From Sphingobacterium thalpophilum (GTDB lineage: Bacteria > Bacteroidota > Bacteroidia > Sphingobacteriales > Sphingobacteriaceae): 64,000 bases of DNA. The translations under genes and the position numbers were made by a program. The notes beneath the pieces were generated by a model. The model ran no database searches and was not told where the DNA came from. It saw only the letters and a program-made list of their open reading frames with translations. The stretch spans positions 3,906,001-3,970,000 of the forward strand of contig NZ_CP151087.1 in NCBI RefSeq assembly GCF_038396785.1. The letters run 5' to 3'. Positions 1 to 10,060 of this stretch are shown here, piece after piece; the stretch's first letter is position 1, and every line of letters starts with the position of its first letter.

Positions 1-1
1 G

Positions 2-160
2 TTCTTTCGGGTTCCTTCCGGTAATCTGCACGATGTGAAGGGTTTTGGCTTGGGGCTTGCTTATGTCAAGCAGGTTGTAAAAAGGCACGAGGGCAAGATC
101 ACAGTGGACAGTGAGCTGGAAAAAGGGAGTACCTTTAATATCCGATTACCTTACAAATAA
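2..160 (+). CDS. Sensor histidine kinase, C-terminal end (partial)
   Basis: Only the last 52 codons lie in the window. They read through a GFGLGLAYVKQVV stretch, which is the G2 box of the HATPase_c fold, and finish with the usual KGSTFNIRLPYK ending of a membrane two-component kinase. The stop is TAA at 158-160. The 5' part, including any sensor and the phospho-acceptor His, lies outside the window. The response regulator that follows is very likely its partner. The ATP-binding fold assignment is secure; the stimulus cannot be inferred. Confidence 0.85.
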   Translation, partial: FFRVPSGNLHDVKGFGLGLAYVKQVVKRHEGKITVDSELEKGSTFNIRLPYK

Positions 161-281
161 AAAGCAATATTTATATTTCAGAAAGAAAATAGGGCCGTTT
201 ATCGGACAGTAATTAGGCTGATTTATCCTAAAGATTTCTTAGAAACAAAGCCGAAATATATTTTGATTGAATGACAACGCT

Positions 282-993
<712 letters not shown>

Positions 994-1027
994 CGGAGTG
1001 TTCCACGTGGATTGGCAATGGTGCATA

Positions 1028-3769
1028 TTAACGACGGGTTTTCATTTCTCCTTTTCTGCCGAGTCCCCGAATATGGTAGGTAAAACTTAATATGGCGTAG
1101 CGTGTTATTGCATTTGATTGGGATACACGTACCCAAAGATCATTGACCTGCTGATTGATGTTTTTATTGTCATTAAATAGATCAAATACCGTGAGATTGA
1201 TCTCGGCATTCCTACGTTTGAACAATTTCTTGCCGATAGAGACATTCCACAACAAACTTGTCGTACTTGGTGAATTCAGGATGCTGCCATTGTAAAGGTA
1301 GTTGAACGTTGAATTGAGCGTCCAAGTTTTTAATAAAGTCAATGCAATGGAATTACCAATGGTATGTTTATAGACCGAATAATTCGATTTTTCGCTGGCT
1401 GAGTTCTTGGAGAAGGCGATGTTTCCATTGTAATCCAGTCCGATAATGACATCCTTACTGAATGCCGTGTTTACACCGACCCGTTGACTCACTCCATACG
1501 TTTGCGCATTGACCTTTTCGAGATTCAATAAGGTGTAATTCTGGTTGAAATAGAGGTTATTGTTTAGGTTGAAGTTAAGTTTCCATGGTTCAAGGCGGTA
1601 TCCAAGGCTATTTTGCCATTTGAGATTATAGACCCCATTGAAATTTTCGGGCCTGATGTATTGCCCACCAGGCCCGAGTATAACATCCGCTGCGATCGTA
1701 AATGCTGAATCTGTGGTGAAAATGGTATTGGAGATTTTATGTTCAATAAAATCTGCTGTAATGTCAGAGGTGAAACTTCTGCCCGAGCCTTTATTGATCG
1801 ATCTAAATTGTACCACAAGGTTATGGTCATATTCTTGCTTAAGATCCGGATTTCCCGAGCTAATGCGTAGTGGATTTTGATTGTCTATAAAATCTTGCAA
1901 TTGCTCGATGGAAGGGGTATTTGTCTTTGCATTATACCGAAACTCGACCCGAGTATCCTTATTGAAATTATATTGGAAGTTGAGGTTAGGTAGTAGGCTA
2001 TTGAAGCGGCTTTTTGTGGTCAGTATATTCGGAAACAATTTATCATTGACCTGTGAAGCCGTCTGATAATCTAAACCAATCTGAAATCTTATGCTATCCT
2101 TTTTGTTAAATAAGTAGGAAACCCCACCACTATGGTAAACAAAATCATTCCGGAATTCATTGGAAAGACGATTTTTTAATTCCCCTAGCTGGCCTGTTTC
2201 GGCTAGAAATTCATAGGTCCTGCGGTCCGAATAGCGTGCCGTATTCCGAAAAGTATAATTCCCTTGCAACCGGGAATACTTACCGAGCATCTCGGTATAG
2301 GCTATCTTTGAGCGAAAGCCGTTATTGTCACCCATGGTATAGTTCCTATTGTTGACGGTGTCGACCCGGCTGAATAAGCCCTCTTTATAATAAGAGTTTA
2401 GTGCAAAATTTTCCGCATGACTCTTGTTGCTGTTAAATGAGCCATTGAAATTAAAACTGATCGTGCGCCCAGGTTTGTTGAGTCTCCGCATGTAAGTGAG
2501 GTCTCCGCTCCAGTTGAAGTTTTCTCCAAAGCTCTTATTCCTGCGGTCGGAACTATTCAGCATTTCTGCTAGATTTAACAAGGTATTGCCTGTGGAACTT
2601 GTATTCCTATCGTTACTTTGATAGGAGAAATTAGGCTGAAAGTCCAGTTTCTGAATCGAATCTATCTTCCAGTTTGCGCGGATAGAGAAAGCATGATTGT
2701 TGTCGTAAGTACTGTTTAATTGATCTTGATTGTTGATTTGGTTGGCCCGGTTACCTGCCGTATATTCTGTTTTATTTTGGCTGACGATGTTATTGTCCGT
2801 ATAGTTGTAGGTATAATTCGCATTGAAGTCCATGCGGTCATCGAAAAAGCGATCCAAGTAGTTGAAACCGGCGTTAAAGCGCGTCGTCACCCCTTGTCCG
2901 GTACGTCCTCTGGTGTTTCCGCGGGTCGCAAAACCATTGGGCTGATTAACATTGTTGGTATTGATGTCAATTGAATATTGCCGTTTGGGGTTCATTTTGG
3001 TTACCTGTGTATTGACGGCATATTTTCGGTCGGGACCCGCACCTCCGGAGAGCTTGCCAAAATAGGATTTTCTTTTATCAGGCTTGGTGACAATATTGAT
3101 CACTTTCATGCGTTTTCCATCGTCAAAACCACTAAACTTGGCCTGCTCGGTTTTGTCATCGATAATTTGGATCTTGGCGATAACATCGGCCGGAAGGTTT
3201 TTTAGGGCAATCTTAGGATCGGTGCTAAAAAACTCCCGACCATCAATAATAATCTTATTGACAGGCTCTCCCTGCGCTTTTACATTGCCATCTTCATCAA
3301 TTTCAACACCAGGAATCTGTTTGACCAATTCGTCAACATCTGCAAAATCCTGCGTGATATATTTCTTGGTGTCAAACTCCAGCGTATCTCCTTTAACCTG
3401 TATACTGCTCGAAGAAATGTTAATTTCATCCAGTACAATCTCGGCATTAGTGAGTTTAAACATTAAATCGATTGTTTGCCCGATTAGTTTTACACGCCGA
3501 AGATCCATGCTGTATCCCATCGGCTGTGTACTGACCAAATAATCTCCGTTGGGAAGTGTACTGCTGCTGAATCTGCCCAAAATGTCTGTCGGAACCTGGA
3601 CTTTACTGGAATCTTTTACCGCTATAATGGTGATGCTTGCACCTCTGATAGGCTGCGAAGTCGTATTGTCAAGCAGCTTGCCCGTAATATACTGTTGGGC
3701 TTGCCCGTTTTTCCCCAATAGCGATAAGCAGATAGAAAAGAACAAAATGGTCCAAAGTTTGATCTTCAT
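1028..3769 (-). CDS. Outer-membrane beta-barrel protein (CarboxypepD_reg + OMP_b-brl_3)
   Basis: A 913-aa protein with a signal peptide (MKIKLWTILFFSICLSLLG...AQ). Residues about 28-110 form a carboxypeptidase-regulatory-like Ig domain (YITGKLLDNTTSQPIRGASI). A plug-like segment follows, with VDELVKQIPGVEIDEDGNV and INKIIIDGREFF-type motifs (seen as VNKIIIDGREFF), typical of the Bacteroidota OMP_b-brl_3 family (PF14905). The rest is Asn/Tyr-rich beta-barrel sequence. These proteins resemble TonB-dependent receptors but usually have no known ligand. It is monocistronic and convergent with the response regulator. The barrel and membrane location are well supported; the substrate is unknown. Confidence 0.85.
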   Translation of the reverse strand: MKIKLWTILFFSICLSLLGKNGQAQQYITGKLLDNTTSQPIRGASITIIAVKDSSKVQVPTDILGRFSSSTLPNGDYLVSTQPMGYSMDLRRVKLIGQTIDLMFKLTNAEIVLDEINISSSSIQVKGDTLEFDTKKYITQDFADVDELVKQIPGVEIDEDGNVKAQGEPVNKIIIDGREFFSTDPKIALKNLPADVIAKIQIIDDKTEQAKFSGFDDGKRMKVINIVTKPDKRKSYFGKLSGGAGPDRKYAVNTQVTKMNPKRQYSIDINTNNVNQPNGFATRGNTRGRTGQGVTTRFNAGFNYLDRFFDDRMDFNANYTYNYTDNNIVSQNKTEYTAGNRANQINNQDQLNSTYDNNHAFSIRANWKIDSIQKLDFQPNFSYQSNDRNTSSTGNTLLNLAEMLNSSDRRNKSFGENFNWSGDLTYMRRLNKPGRTISFNFNGSFNSNKSHAENFALNSYYKEGLFSRVDTVNNRNYTMGDNNGFRSKIAYTEMLGKYSRLQGNYTFRNTARYSDRRTYEFLAETGQLGELKNRLSNEFRNDFVYHSGGVSYLFNKKDSIRFQIGLDYQTASQVNDKLFPNILTTKSRFNSLLPNLNFQYNFNKDTRVEFRYNAKTNTPSIEQLQDFIDNQNPLRISSGNPDLKQEYDHNLVVQFRSINKGSGRSFTSDITADFIEHKISNTIFTTDSAFTIAADVILGPGGQYIRPENFNGVYNLKWQNSLGYRLEPWKLNFNLNNNLYFNQNYTLLNLEKVNAQTYGVSQRVGVNTAFSKDVIIGLDYNGNIAFSKNSASEKSNYSVYKHTIGNSIALTLLKTWTLNSTFNYLYNGSILNSPSTTSLLWNVSIGKKLFKRRNAEINLTVFDLFNDNKNINQQVNDLWVRVSQSNAITRYAILSFTYHIRGLGRKGEMKTRR

Positions 3770-3901
3770 CGGTCGAGGTGCAAATGTGTTTTAATGTGTT
3801 GTTGACGGTTATATAATTTTATTTCCCAAAAATATGGCACTATTTGTTACGAATTATTATCATTTTAGTTACAATAACCCCAAGTGAATGGAAAGATTAG
3901 A

Positions 3902-3909
3902 TATATTTG
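3902..3909 (+). promoter_or_regulatory. Bacteroidota -7 box upstream of the TetR gene
   Basis: TATATTTG fits the Bacteroidota primary-sigma -7 consensus TAnnTTTG exactly. It lies 79 bp before the TetR start, giving a leader of about 70 nt. A matching -33 TTG at the right distance is not obvious, so this rests on the -7 box alone. Confidence 0.45.
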
Positions 3910-3987
3910 CAGTAGAATTATAAAATCAACTGAACAAGTCCGTATAACGATCGAGTGATATGCGGATATAGATTAAAAAAATAAAAG

Positions 3988-4530
3988 ATGAAAGAAAGTG
4001 TTTTGAGTAGAAAAGAGCGTATTATGAAAGAAGCCTTGTTGCTTTTTTCAGATCAAGGCTATACGAATACCTCTACCAAAACGATTGCCCAAAATGCAGG
4101 AGTTTCCGAAGCATTAATCTTTAAACATTTTGGGAATAAAGACGCACTGTTGGTTTATTTGATTAAATCAGGTTATCGTAAGGTTCTTACGCACCACCGC
4201 GGAATGATGACCTATCGTGAACCAAAGGAATTTCTGCGCACAATGATCAATCTACCCAATAAATTGGTTACCGCGGAACCCTTATTTTGGAAATTGCAGG
4301 AGCGTTTGTCTCATCACCCCTTTTCCAAACAACAGCACGAGCAGTTTATGAAGCCTGTGCAGCCCATTATCCATCGTGCTTTTGAAGATCTGAACTATGA
4401 AAATCCAGATCTCGAAACACAATTTCTCTTGTTGATTATCGACAAGCTGTGGAAAAAGGAAGCGATAGGTGAATTGGAAAATGTGATGGAGTTGACGCTG
4501 TTTCTAGAGAAAAAATATAACCTGATTTAG
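3988..4530 (+). CDS. TetR/AcrR family transcriptional regulator
   Basis: A 180-aa protein. Residues about 8-55 form the TetR_N helix-turn-helix (RKERIMKEALLLFSDQGYTN then TSTKTIAQNAGVSEALIFKHFGNKDAL), the canonical order for this family. The C-terminal helices are divergent and would bind the unknown ligand. It has its own promoter-like -7 box. The next gene on the same strand, a family 3 hydrolase 305 bp downstream, is preceded by a 13-bp perfect inverted repeat that could be a TetR operator; this link is inference. Confidence 0.9.
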   Translation: MKESVLSRKERIMKEALLLFSDQGYTNTSTKTIAQNAGVSEALIFKHFGNKDALLVYLIKSGYRKVLTHHRGMMTYREPKEFLRTMINLPNKLVTAEPLFWKLQERLSHHPFSKQQHEQFMKPVQPIIHRAFEDLNYENPDLETQFLLLIIDKLWKKEAIGELENVMELTLFLEKKYNLI

Positions 4531-4835
4531 CTTAAAAAGCTGAATTATAGTCATTTCTAAACATCTATTCCTTGATAAAGTTCTTTCGTGCTTATCAAAC
4601 CGATAATTGAATTGTAATCGTTGGATGGCAGTTGTATTCCGGCGCTGTTATTTTTCTATATATTAAGTGTTAGTATTGCTCCCACCAATTGACATGCGGT
4701 ATATTTCAGCTCTGCACCTTACGAATTGCTGTTTTATGCGTTTTTATATGAAATTGTTGCAAAAACAATTTCATATTATCCAAAATAATGACGTTCTTAG
4801 TATTTCTATTTTAAATACATTATACAAACTAATTT
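4531..4835. other. Intergenic region upstream of the family 3 hydrolase
   Basis: This 305-bp gap contains no credible gene. Its only clear structure is the 13-bp inverted repeat at 4746-4776. An ATGCGTTTTTATATG stretch (4736-4750) immediately precedes it and resembles sequences upstream of the 47-64 kb locus. Confidence 0.6.
4746..4776. promoter_or_regulatory. Perfect 13-bp inverted repeat upstream of the GH3 gene
   Basis: ATATGAAATTGTT and its exact reverse complement AACAATTTCATAT flank the 5-nt centre GCAAA. The element ends 59 bp before the GH3 start and is not followed by a T run, so an operator or an mRNA leader hairpin is more likely than a terminator. The TetR gene upstream is the obvious candidate ligand, but nothing in the sequence proves it. 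Confidence 0.6.
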
Positions 4836-6542
4836 ATGTTCAAAAAACTCGGTCTGGGAATATTGGCATTAGTCGGCACAATTTCTTTTTTGAAAGCTCA
4901 GGACAAAAAAGATTTTGTGAAATACATCAACTCCCAGCATGCATGGGTCGATGCGGTATTCAATACGTTGACGCCAAAAGAAAAAGTTGCACAGTTATTT
5001 TTGGTTAGGGCACACACCAATTTAGGACAGAAATATATTGACTCCGTAGCTCAGGTTATACAGGACCAACATTTGGGCGGTCTCGTTGTTTTTCAGGGCG
5101 GTCCTGTCCGCCATGTTGATATGTTCAATCGGTATCAATCCCTGTCCAAGGTCCCATTGATGGTGACATTTGATGGCGAGTGGGGATTAGGCATGCGTAT
5201 GCCAGATTCTACTTTGTCGTTCCCTTATCAGATGACTTTAGGGGCCGTTCAGGATAATCAGCTGATTTATCGCATGGGACGTGAGGTTGCTTTAGACTTC
5301 CAACGTATAGGTATGCATTTCAATTTTGCCCCTGATGTGGATATCAACAATAACCCTAAAAATCCCGTTATCGGTATCCGCTCCTTCGGTGATAATAAAT
5401 ATAATGTAACCCAGAAAGCTAAAGCGTATATGGACGGTATGGTGGATGGTGGTATCCTGGCTTCCATTAAACACTTCCCGGGGCATGGCGATACAGATGT
5501 GGATTCTCATTATGATCTGCCGCAACTACCTTTCGACAAAAAACGTTTGGATACCCTGGAGTTGTATCCGTTCAAAGAGCTTATTAAAGCCGGTGCACCT
5601 GCTGTTATGGTGGCCCACATGAATATTCCGAGTTTAGATGACACGCCTAATATGCCATCTTCCATCTCTAAAAAGGTTGTAACCGATCTTTTGCGTAATG
5701 AACTTGGCTTTAAAGGACTAACAGTTACTGATGCAATGGACATGAAAGGTGTAAAGAAGTTTTTTCCAAATGGAGAAGCCGACGTACAGGCGATTATAGC
5801 AGGGCATGATTTACTTGAAGTGTCGGAGAATAGCAAGCGTGCGATCGATTTGATTGTAAAAGCTATTGAAGAAGGACGTATCGCGCAGGCCGATATTGAT
5901 GCGCGGGTAAAACGAGTGCTTGCCGCTAAGCTCTGGCTTGGTTTAGATAAATATCAGGCAACTGTACAACAGAATCTATACCATGATTTACATCGTGCTT
6001 CAGCTGTTCAACTCATTGACGAACTGTCCGATGCAGCGATCACCGCTTTGAACTCGATAGAAAAATTAAAATCCTTCAAAAAGGATTTACCTACGGCTAT
6101 TATCAACATTGGTATTACAGCCAATCAGACCTTCCAAAATGAATTGGCTAGTGCACTCACAAATGAAACACAATATTTCATCACGGATAGCACAAGTAAA
6201 GATGATATCAAACGTCTTACCAAAGAAATCAAGAAGAACAAACAATTTATTATTGCCGTACACGATACGAGACTTCGTCCACGTCCGACCATGGTATTAA
6301 ATAAAGATGTTCAGGGCCTGATGAAGAAATTTGCAAAAAAATCAATCCTGACTTTATTTACCAATGCCTATGCTGTGGATGGATTTGAAGCATCCAAAAA
6401 AGCAAAAACAATTTTGCTGGCCTATCAAAATGATGCTTTCATGCAGAAAGCGGCAGTGAAAACTATTTTAGGGCAAAATACGCCGAAAGGAAAACTCCCT
6501 GTTACGATAAACAAAAAATTTAAATACGGACAGGGGAAATAA
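4836..6542 (+). CDS. Glycoside hydrolase family 3, beta-N-acetylhexosaminidase (NagZ-like), exported
   Basis: A 568-aa protein with an N-terminal signal peptide (KLGLGILALVGTISFLKAQ). The GH3 N-terminal TIM barrel carries the NagZ-type loop KHFPGHGDTDVDSH at about residues 210-223, whose Asp-His dyad serves as acid/base in NagZ enzymes. The nucleophile Asp lies in TVTDAMDMKG at about 298. A second domain of about 190 residues follows, longer than single-domain E. coli NagZ and like other Bacteroidota and Gram-positive NagZ forms. The likely reaction is removal of non-reducing beta-GlcNAc from chitin- or peptidoglycan-derived glycans in the periplasm. It is monocistronic, ending at a strong terminator. 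Confidence 0.85.
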   Translation: MFKKLGLGILALVGTISFLKAQDKKDFVKYINSQHAWVDAVFNTLTPKEKVAQLFLVRAHTNLGQKYIDSVAQVIQDQHLGGLVVFQGGPVRHVDMFNRYQSLSKVPLMVTFDGEWGLGMRMPDSTLSFPYQMTLGAVQDNQLIYRMGREVALDFQRIGMHFNFAPDVDINNNPKNPVIGIRSFGDNKYNVTQKAKAYMDGMVDGGILASIKHFPGHGDTDVDSHYDLPQLPFDKKRLDTLELYPFKELIKAGAPAVMVAHMNIPSLDDTPNMPSSISKKVVTDLLRNELGFKGLTVTDAMDMKGVKKFFPNGEADVQAIIAGHDLLEVSENSKRAIDLIVKAIEEGRIAQADIDARVKRVLAAKLWLGLDKYQATVQQNLYHDLHRASAVQLIDELSDAAITALNSIEKLKSFKKDLPTAIINIGITANQTFQNELASALTNETQYFITDSTSKDDIKRLTKEIKKNKQFIIAVHDTRLRPRPTMVLNKDVQGLMKKFAKKSILTLFTNAYAVDGFEASKKAKTILLAYQNDAFMQKAAVKTILGQNTPKGKLPVTINKKFKYGQGK

Positions 6543-6568
6543 AGCATTATAAAATCACACCAACACGG

Positions 6569-6630
6569 TACCTCTTCCAAAAATGGCCCTCCTGCAATTG
6601 CAAAGCCATTTCGGAAGGGGTATTTTTTTT
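6569..6630 (+). terminator. Rho-independent terminator after the GH3 gene
   Basis: TACCTCTTCC...AAATGGC pairs with GCCATTTCGGAAGGGGTA about 20 nt later, followed by eight T residues. Since the GHL10 gene ends from the other side at 6639, it may serve both genes. Confidence 0.75.
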
Positions 6631-6638
6631 AGCAGCAC

Positions 6639-8186
6639 TTAAATCTCTTCATGGGCGGACCTGCTATCGGATGGCTTACTTTCATTTTTCATACGGTCAA
6701 TCGCCGTCACGACATATTTATACTTTTGATGCTGTTTGATATCGTCATCGGTATATTGAAGCTTATCCCCATCAAAGGTGATAAAAATGATTTTTCCAGG
6801 GTCTTTAATGTTTACTTTTTCATCGAGGTTGAAGCGATAGATCACATAGCCATAAGCCGACTCCCCATCATTGGCCACATCGGGTTTTTGCCAAAATAAG
6901 GTGTTCATTTTACCATTGGCCGAATTTTTCACCAGAAGACCGAAGGGGGCATTGGGTGGGATACTATCTAACCAAGGCATTGTAGGGGGTAAAGCCGGTG
7001 TACGGTACAGGTCATTTCGCATGGAATCCTGCAATCCAACAAGATTGTCCGTAAGTGATTTGGAACTGAAATAAATACTTCCCTCCACATCGTGCTCCTC
7101 CCTTAAGTGGCGTACCTGTCTGGGGATCTGACTACGGTCTGTCCAGCCGATTTTATTTTCGGTAACACGATAAGCTCCATGCCCGACATAAAAGTGACGG
7201 CCATAGGTGTGTTTCTGCCACCAGTCAACCAAGATCTCATAGGCTGCTGCGCGATTTTTGAATGGAAAGTAGATCTGTGGATTGATATAATCGATCCAAC
7301 CTTCCTGCATCCATTTGACACCGTCAGCATACAGTTCCCGGTAAGCGCTCAGACCACGGGTATCTGATCCGGCACTGTTATTTTCTTTGTTGTCCCATAC
7401 CCCACAAGGACTAATGCCATATTTGACATATGGTTTTATCTTTTTGATGGCAACACCAAGATCGTGCACCAGTACGTTGACATTGTTGCGTCGCCAGTCG
7501 TCAATTTTCTCGATCCCATTATTATATTGACCAAAGGTAATCTGATCCGGTACCGGTGTATTTCTGCTATCGGGATAGGGGTAAAAATAATCATCGAAAT
7601 GAATGCCATCTACATCGTAGTTTTTGACCACATCCATGATGACATCAATAATATATTTGCGAACTTCCGGAATACCGGGGTTGAAAAGCTTCTTGCCAGC
7701 ATAGGTGAAGAACCATTCCGGGTGGCGCTTAGTAATATGCTCATCCGAAAAATGGGCCGGATTTAATGTTGTCGAAGCACGATACGGATTGAACCAGGCA
7801 TGGAGTTCCATTCCTCTCTTGTGGGCCTCGGTGATGGCAAACTCCAAGGGGTCATAAAATGGCGAAGGTGGTAATCCCTGTTTTCCGGTTAGATATCTAC
7901 TCCATGGTTCTCTGCCCTTCGCGTAAAATGCGTCGGCAGCCGGACGTACCTGCAAAATAATGGCATTCAGTCCCGCGCTGCGGTGCTGGTCCAGTAAATC
8001 AATAAACTCCTGTTTTTGCTGTGCGACATTATTGCCTGCTTTGACAGAAGGCCAGTCTATATTACCTATGGTTGCAACCCACACGCCACGAAACTCCCGC
8101 TTAGGTAGTTGCTGGGAATACGTTCTAATCGAAAATAAACAGATAACAATGGTAAAAAAAGAATATAAATATGTTTTTCCCGTCAT
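6639..8186 (-). CDS. Family 10-like glycosylhydrolase GHL10 (DigH/YddW-like), secreted
   Basis: About 515 aa from ATG 8186; a TTG at 8207 would add seven residues before a good signal peptide (TYLYSFFTIVICLFSIRTYS), so I prefer 8186. The GHL10 (DUF187) TIM barrel is marked by REFRGVWVATIGNIDWPS, ILQVRPAADAFY, LHAWFNPYRAS and the acidic strand DVDGIHFDDYFYPY near residue 190. A fibronectin-like domain occupies the last 90 or so residues. The E. coli homologue DigH (YddW) cleaves denuded peptidoglycan glycan strands, so a cell-wall glycan role is likely. It is a paralogue of the gene at 43845 but lacks a lipobox. Confidence 0.85.
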   Translation of the reverse strand: MTGKTYLYSFFTIVICLFSIRTYSQQLPKREFRGVWVATIGNIDWPSVKAGNNVAQQKQEFIDLLDQHRSAGLNAIILQVRPAADAFYAKGREPWSRYLTGKQGLPPSPFYDPLEFAITEAHKRGMELHAWFNPYRASTTLNPAHFSDEHITKRHPEWFFTYAGKKLFNPGIPEVRKYIIDVIMDVVKNYDVDGIHFDDYFYPYPDSRNTPVPDQITFGQYNNGIEKIDDWRRNNVNVLVHDLGVAIKKIKPYVKYGISPCGVWDNKENNSAGSDTRGLSAYRELYADGVKWMQEGWIDYINPQIYFPFKNRAAAYEILVDWWQKHTYGRHFYVGHGAYRVTENKIGWTDRSQIPRQVRHLREEHDVEGSIYFSSKSLTDNLVGLQDSMRNDLYRTPALPPTMPWLDSIPPNAPFGLLVKNSANGKMNTLFWQKPDVANDGESAYGYVIYRFNLDEKVNIKDPGKIIFITFDGDKLQYTDDDIKQHQKYKYVVTAIDRMKNESKPSDSRSAHEEI

Positions 8187-8401
8187 TCTATAAATTATAG
8201 CCAACAAAGATAGGGAAGCATTTCTTACTTTTTCCCTAAAAAATGTAAGATGTTTGTTGGATACTTGTTAAAAGAACCTGAGCTTGGTTTTCAAATTGAT
8301 AATAATGCAAATACAAGTAACATTATACTTTATTTGTGCTAATTTAGATGCGGTTTTCACAAAAGCAATGGCTTGATCGGCTGACCGCAATAAAAAAGAT
8401 T

Positions 8402-9829
8402 ATGAGCAAAGAACAAATATCCGTTTTTGACATGTTTAAGATTGGTATAGGACCCTCGAGTTCGCATACCTTGGGCCCTTGGCGTGCAGCCCAGCAATTT
8501 ACAGCTGTTCTCAAGTCAAAAGGTGTCTTACATGAAGTCGAACAAGTCAAAATCCTACTGTACGGTTCTTTGGCTAAAACCGGCGCTGGACATGGTACCG
8601 ATATTGCTGTGCTCCTGGGACTAAGTGGAGATGATCCGGTTACCTTTGATGTCAATAGCGTGATGCCCAAAGTGGAGCATATTAAGACAGTCGGCGAACT
8701 GGAAGTCGCTGGCGAACGGACGATTCCTTTTTCCTATCCGGAAGACCTCTTGTTTCTATATGCGGAAAGTTTACCTTTTCACCCCAACGCAGTGACCTTT
8801 CAGGCATTCCTATCCAATGGTAAGGCAATGACCGAAACCTATTATTCGATAGGGGGTGGTTTTGTGGTGCAGGAAAATGATACTGAAGGTGTTTTGTCTG
8901 AAGTGGACCTTCCGTTTCCTGTCGATACTGCACAGGAACTCTTGCATTGGACGATGAAAACGGGTCTGAAAATCTCGGAGCTGGTCCTTGAAAATGAATG
9001 TGCATGGCGTGAAGAAAGTGAAACCGTGGCAGGCGTTTTGAATATTTATAAAACAATACATGAATGTATCTACCGCGGCTGTCATACTGGGGGGACATTA
9101 CCTGGGGGCTTAAATGTCGAACGTAGAGCAGCCAAGCTAAACAAGAAGTTAATGCAGGGACGAAGTTATCAAGATTATGAGTCCTGGGTAGCGGCCATTC
9201 GCGAGGGCGGCCAAAACTTTCAATATATTCTGGATTGGGTAAGTTGTTTTGCACTTGCCGTAAATGAGGAGAACGCCTCTTTCGGACGTGTGGTTACAGC
9301 TCCTACCAATGGGGCCTCAGGCGTTATCCCAGCGGTGTTGCAATATTACATTACTTTCCACGACGGAATGCTTGAAAATAAAATTATCCAATTTATTCTT
9401 ACCGCATCCGAGATCGGATCGATATTTAAGAAAAATGCAACTATTTCAGCCGCAATGGGCGGTTGTCAGGCCGAGATTGGCGTTTCATCAGCGATGGCAG
9501 CCGGGGCGCTGACAGAAGTGCTGGGCGGATCACAGCGCCAGGTGCTGATGGCTGCCGAGATTGCCATGGAACATCACCTCGGATTGACATGCGATCCAAT
9601 CGGTGGACTGGTACAAATTCCATGCATCGAACGTAACACAATGGGAGCCATCAAGGCAATTACTGCTGCACAATTGGCACTGCAATCGAATCCGGATAAA
9701 GCAAAAGTAAGTTTGGATACGGTGGTTAAAACTATGTGGGAGACTGCTTTGGATATGAATGCCAAATATAAGGAAACAGCAGACGGTGGATTGGCCGTCA
9801 ATATTCCATTGAGTTTGCCGGAATGTTAA
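8402..9829 (+). CDS. sdaA: L-serine ammonia-lyase (iron-sulfur L-serine dehydratase), single chain
   Basis: Converts L-serine to pyruvate and ammonia in the cytoplasm using a [4Fe-4S] cluster. The start MSKEQISVFDMFKIGIGPSS at ATG 8402 matches the usual N-terminus; an upstream ATG at 8348 would add 18 residues and is less likely. The beta domain with IGPSSSHTLGPW is followed by the alpha domain with APTNGASGVIPAVLQYY and the Cys-containing segments AAMGGCQAEIG, LTCDPIGGLVQIPCIERN. The length of 475 aa fits the single-chain form. It stands alone, with an IS110 element inserted behind it. Confidence 0.93.
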   Translation: MSKEQISVFDMFKIGIGPSSSHTLGPWRAAQQFTAVLKSKGVLHEVEQVKILLYGSLAKTGAGHGTDIAVLLGLSGDDPVTFDVNSVMPKVEHIKTVGELEVAGERTIPFSYPEDLLFLYAESLPFHPNAVTFQAFLSNGKAMTETYYSIGGGFVVQENDTEGVLSEVDLPFPVDTAQELLHWTMKTGLKISELVLENECAWREESETVAGVLNIYKTIHECIYRGCHTGGTLPGGLNVERRAAKLNKKLMQGRSYQDYESWVAAIREGGQNFQYILDWVSCFALAVNEENASFGRVVTAPTNGASGVIPAVLQYYITFHDGMLENKIIQFILTASEIGSIFKKNATISAAMGGCQAEIGVSSAMAAGALTEVLGGSQRQVLMAAEIAMEHHLGLTCDPIGGLVQIPCIERNTMGAIKAITAAQLALQSNPDKAKVSLDTVVKTMWETALDMNAKYKETADGGLAVNIPLSLPEC

Positions 9830-9834
9830 TGACT

Positions 9835-10060
9835 GCCGAAGTTTTCTCGTTTTTCGTATATTTCCTCTATAAATTAACTATAATACAGTCCCCTTGCGCA
9901 TTGGGTTTTGCGATTTTCCTCTTCGAGTTTGGTCAGCCGTAAGGCTGGCATTAACTCATGCTTGTGTACTTATAGCCTTTTATAGGCATTTGCATTGGCC
10001 AATTTAAAAACGGGGTCTTTTAGCCACCATAAAGATACCCGGCCTTTACGCAAAAAATTG
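9835..10060 (-). ncRNA. Noncoding end of the IS110 element, candidate bridge RNA region
   Basis: About 226 bp with no gene lie between sdaA and the transposase stop, on the downstream side of the transposase. The region holds a hairpin-like GCCAGCC-TTAC-GGCTGAC and several GC-rich patches. IS110-family elements encode a bridge RNA in a noncoding end; in the IS1111 subgroup that end is downstream of the recombinase, as would be the case here. The exact element ends cannot be fixed from one copy, and part of this stretch may be chromosomal. The call is inference from position. Confidence 0.3.

Noticed and set aside
8682..9254. 190-codon minus-strand frame inside the serine dehydratase gene
   Set aside because: It lies fully antisense to a gene with clear family motifs and its translation has no recognisable domain.
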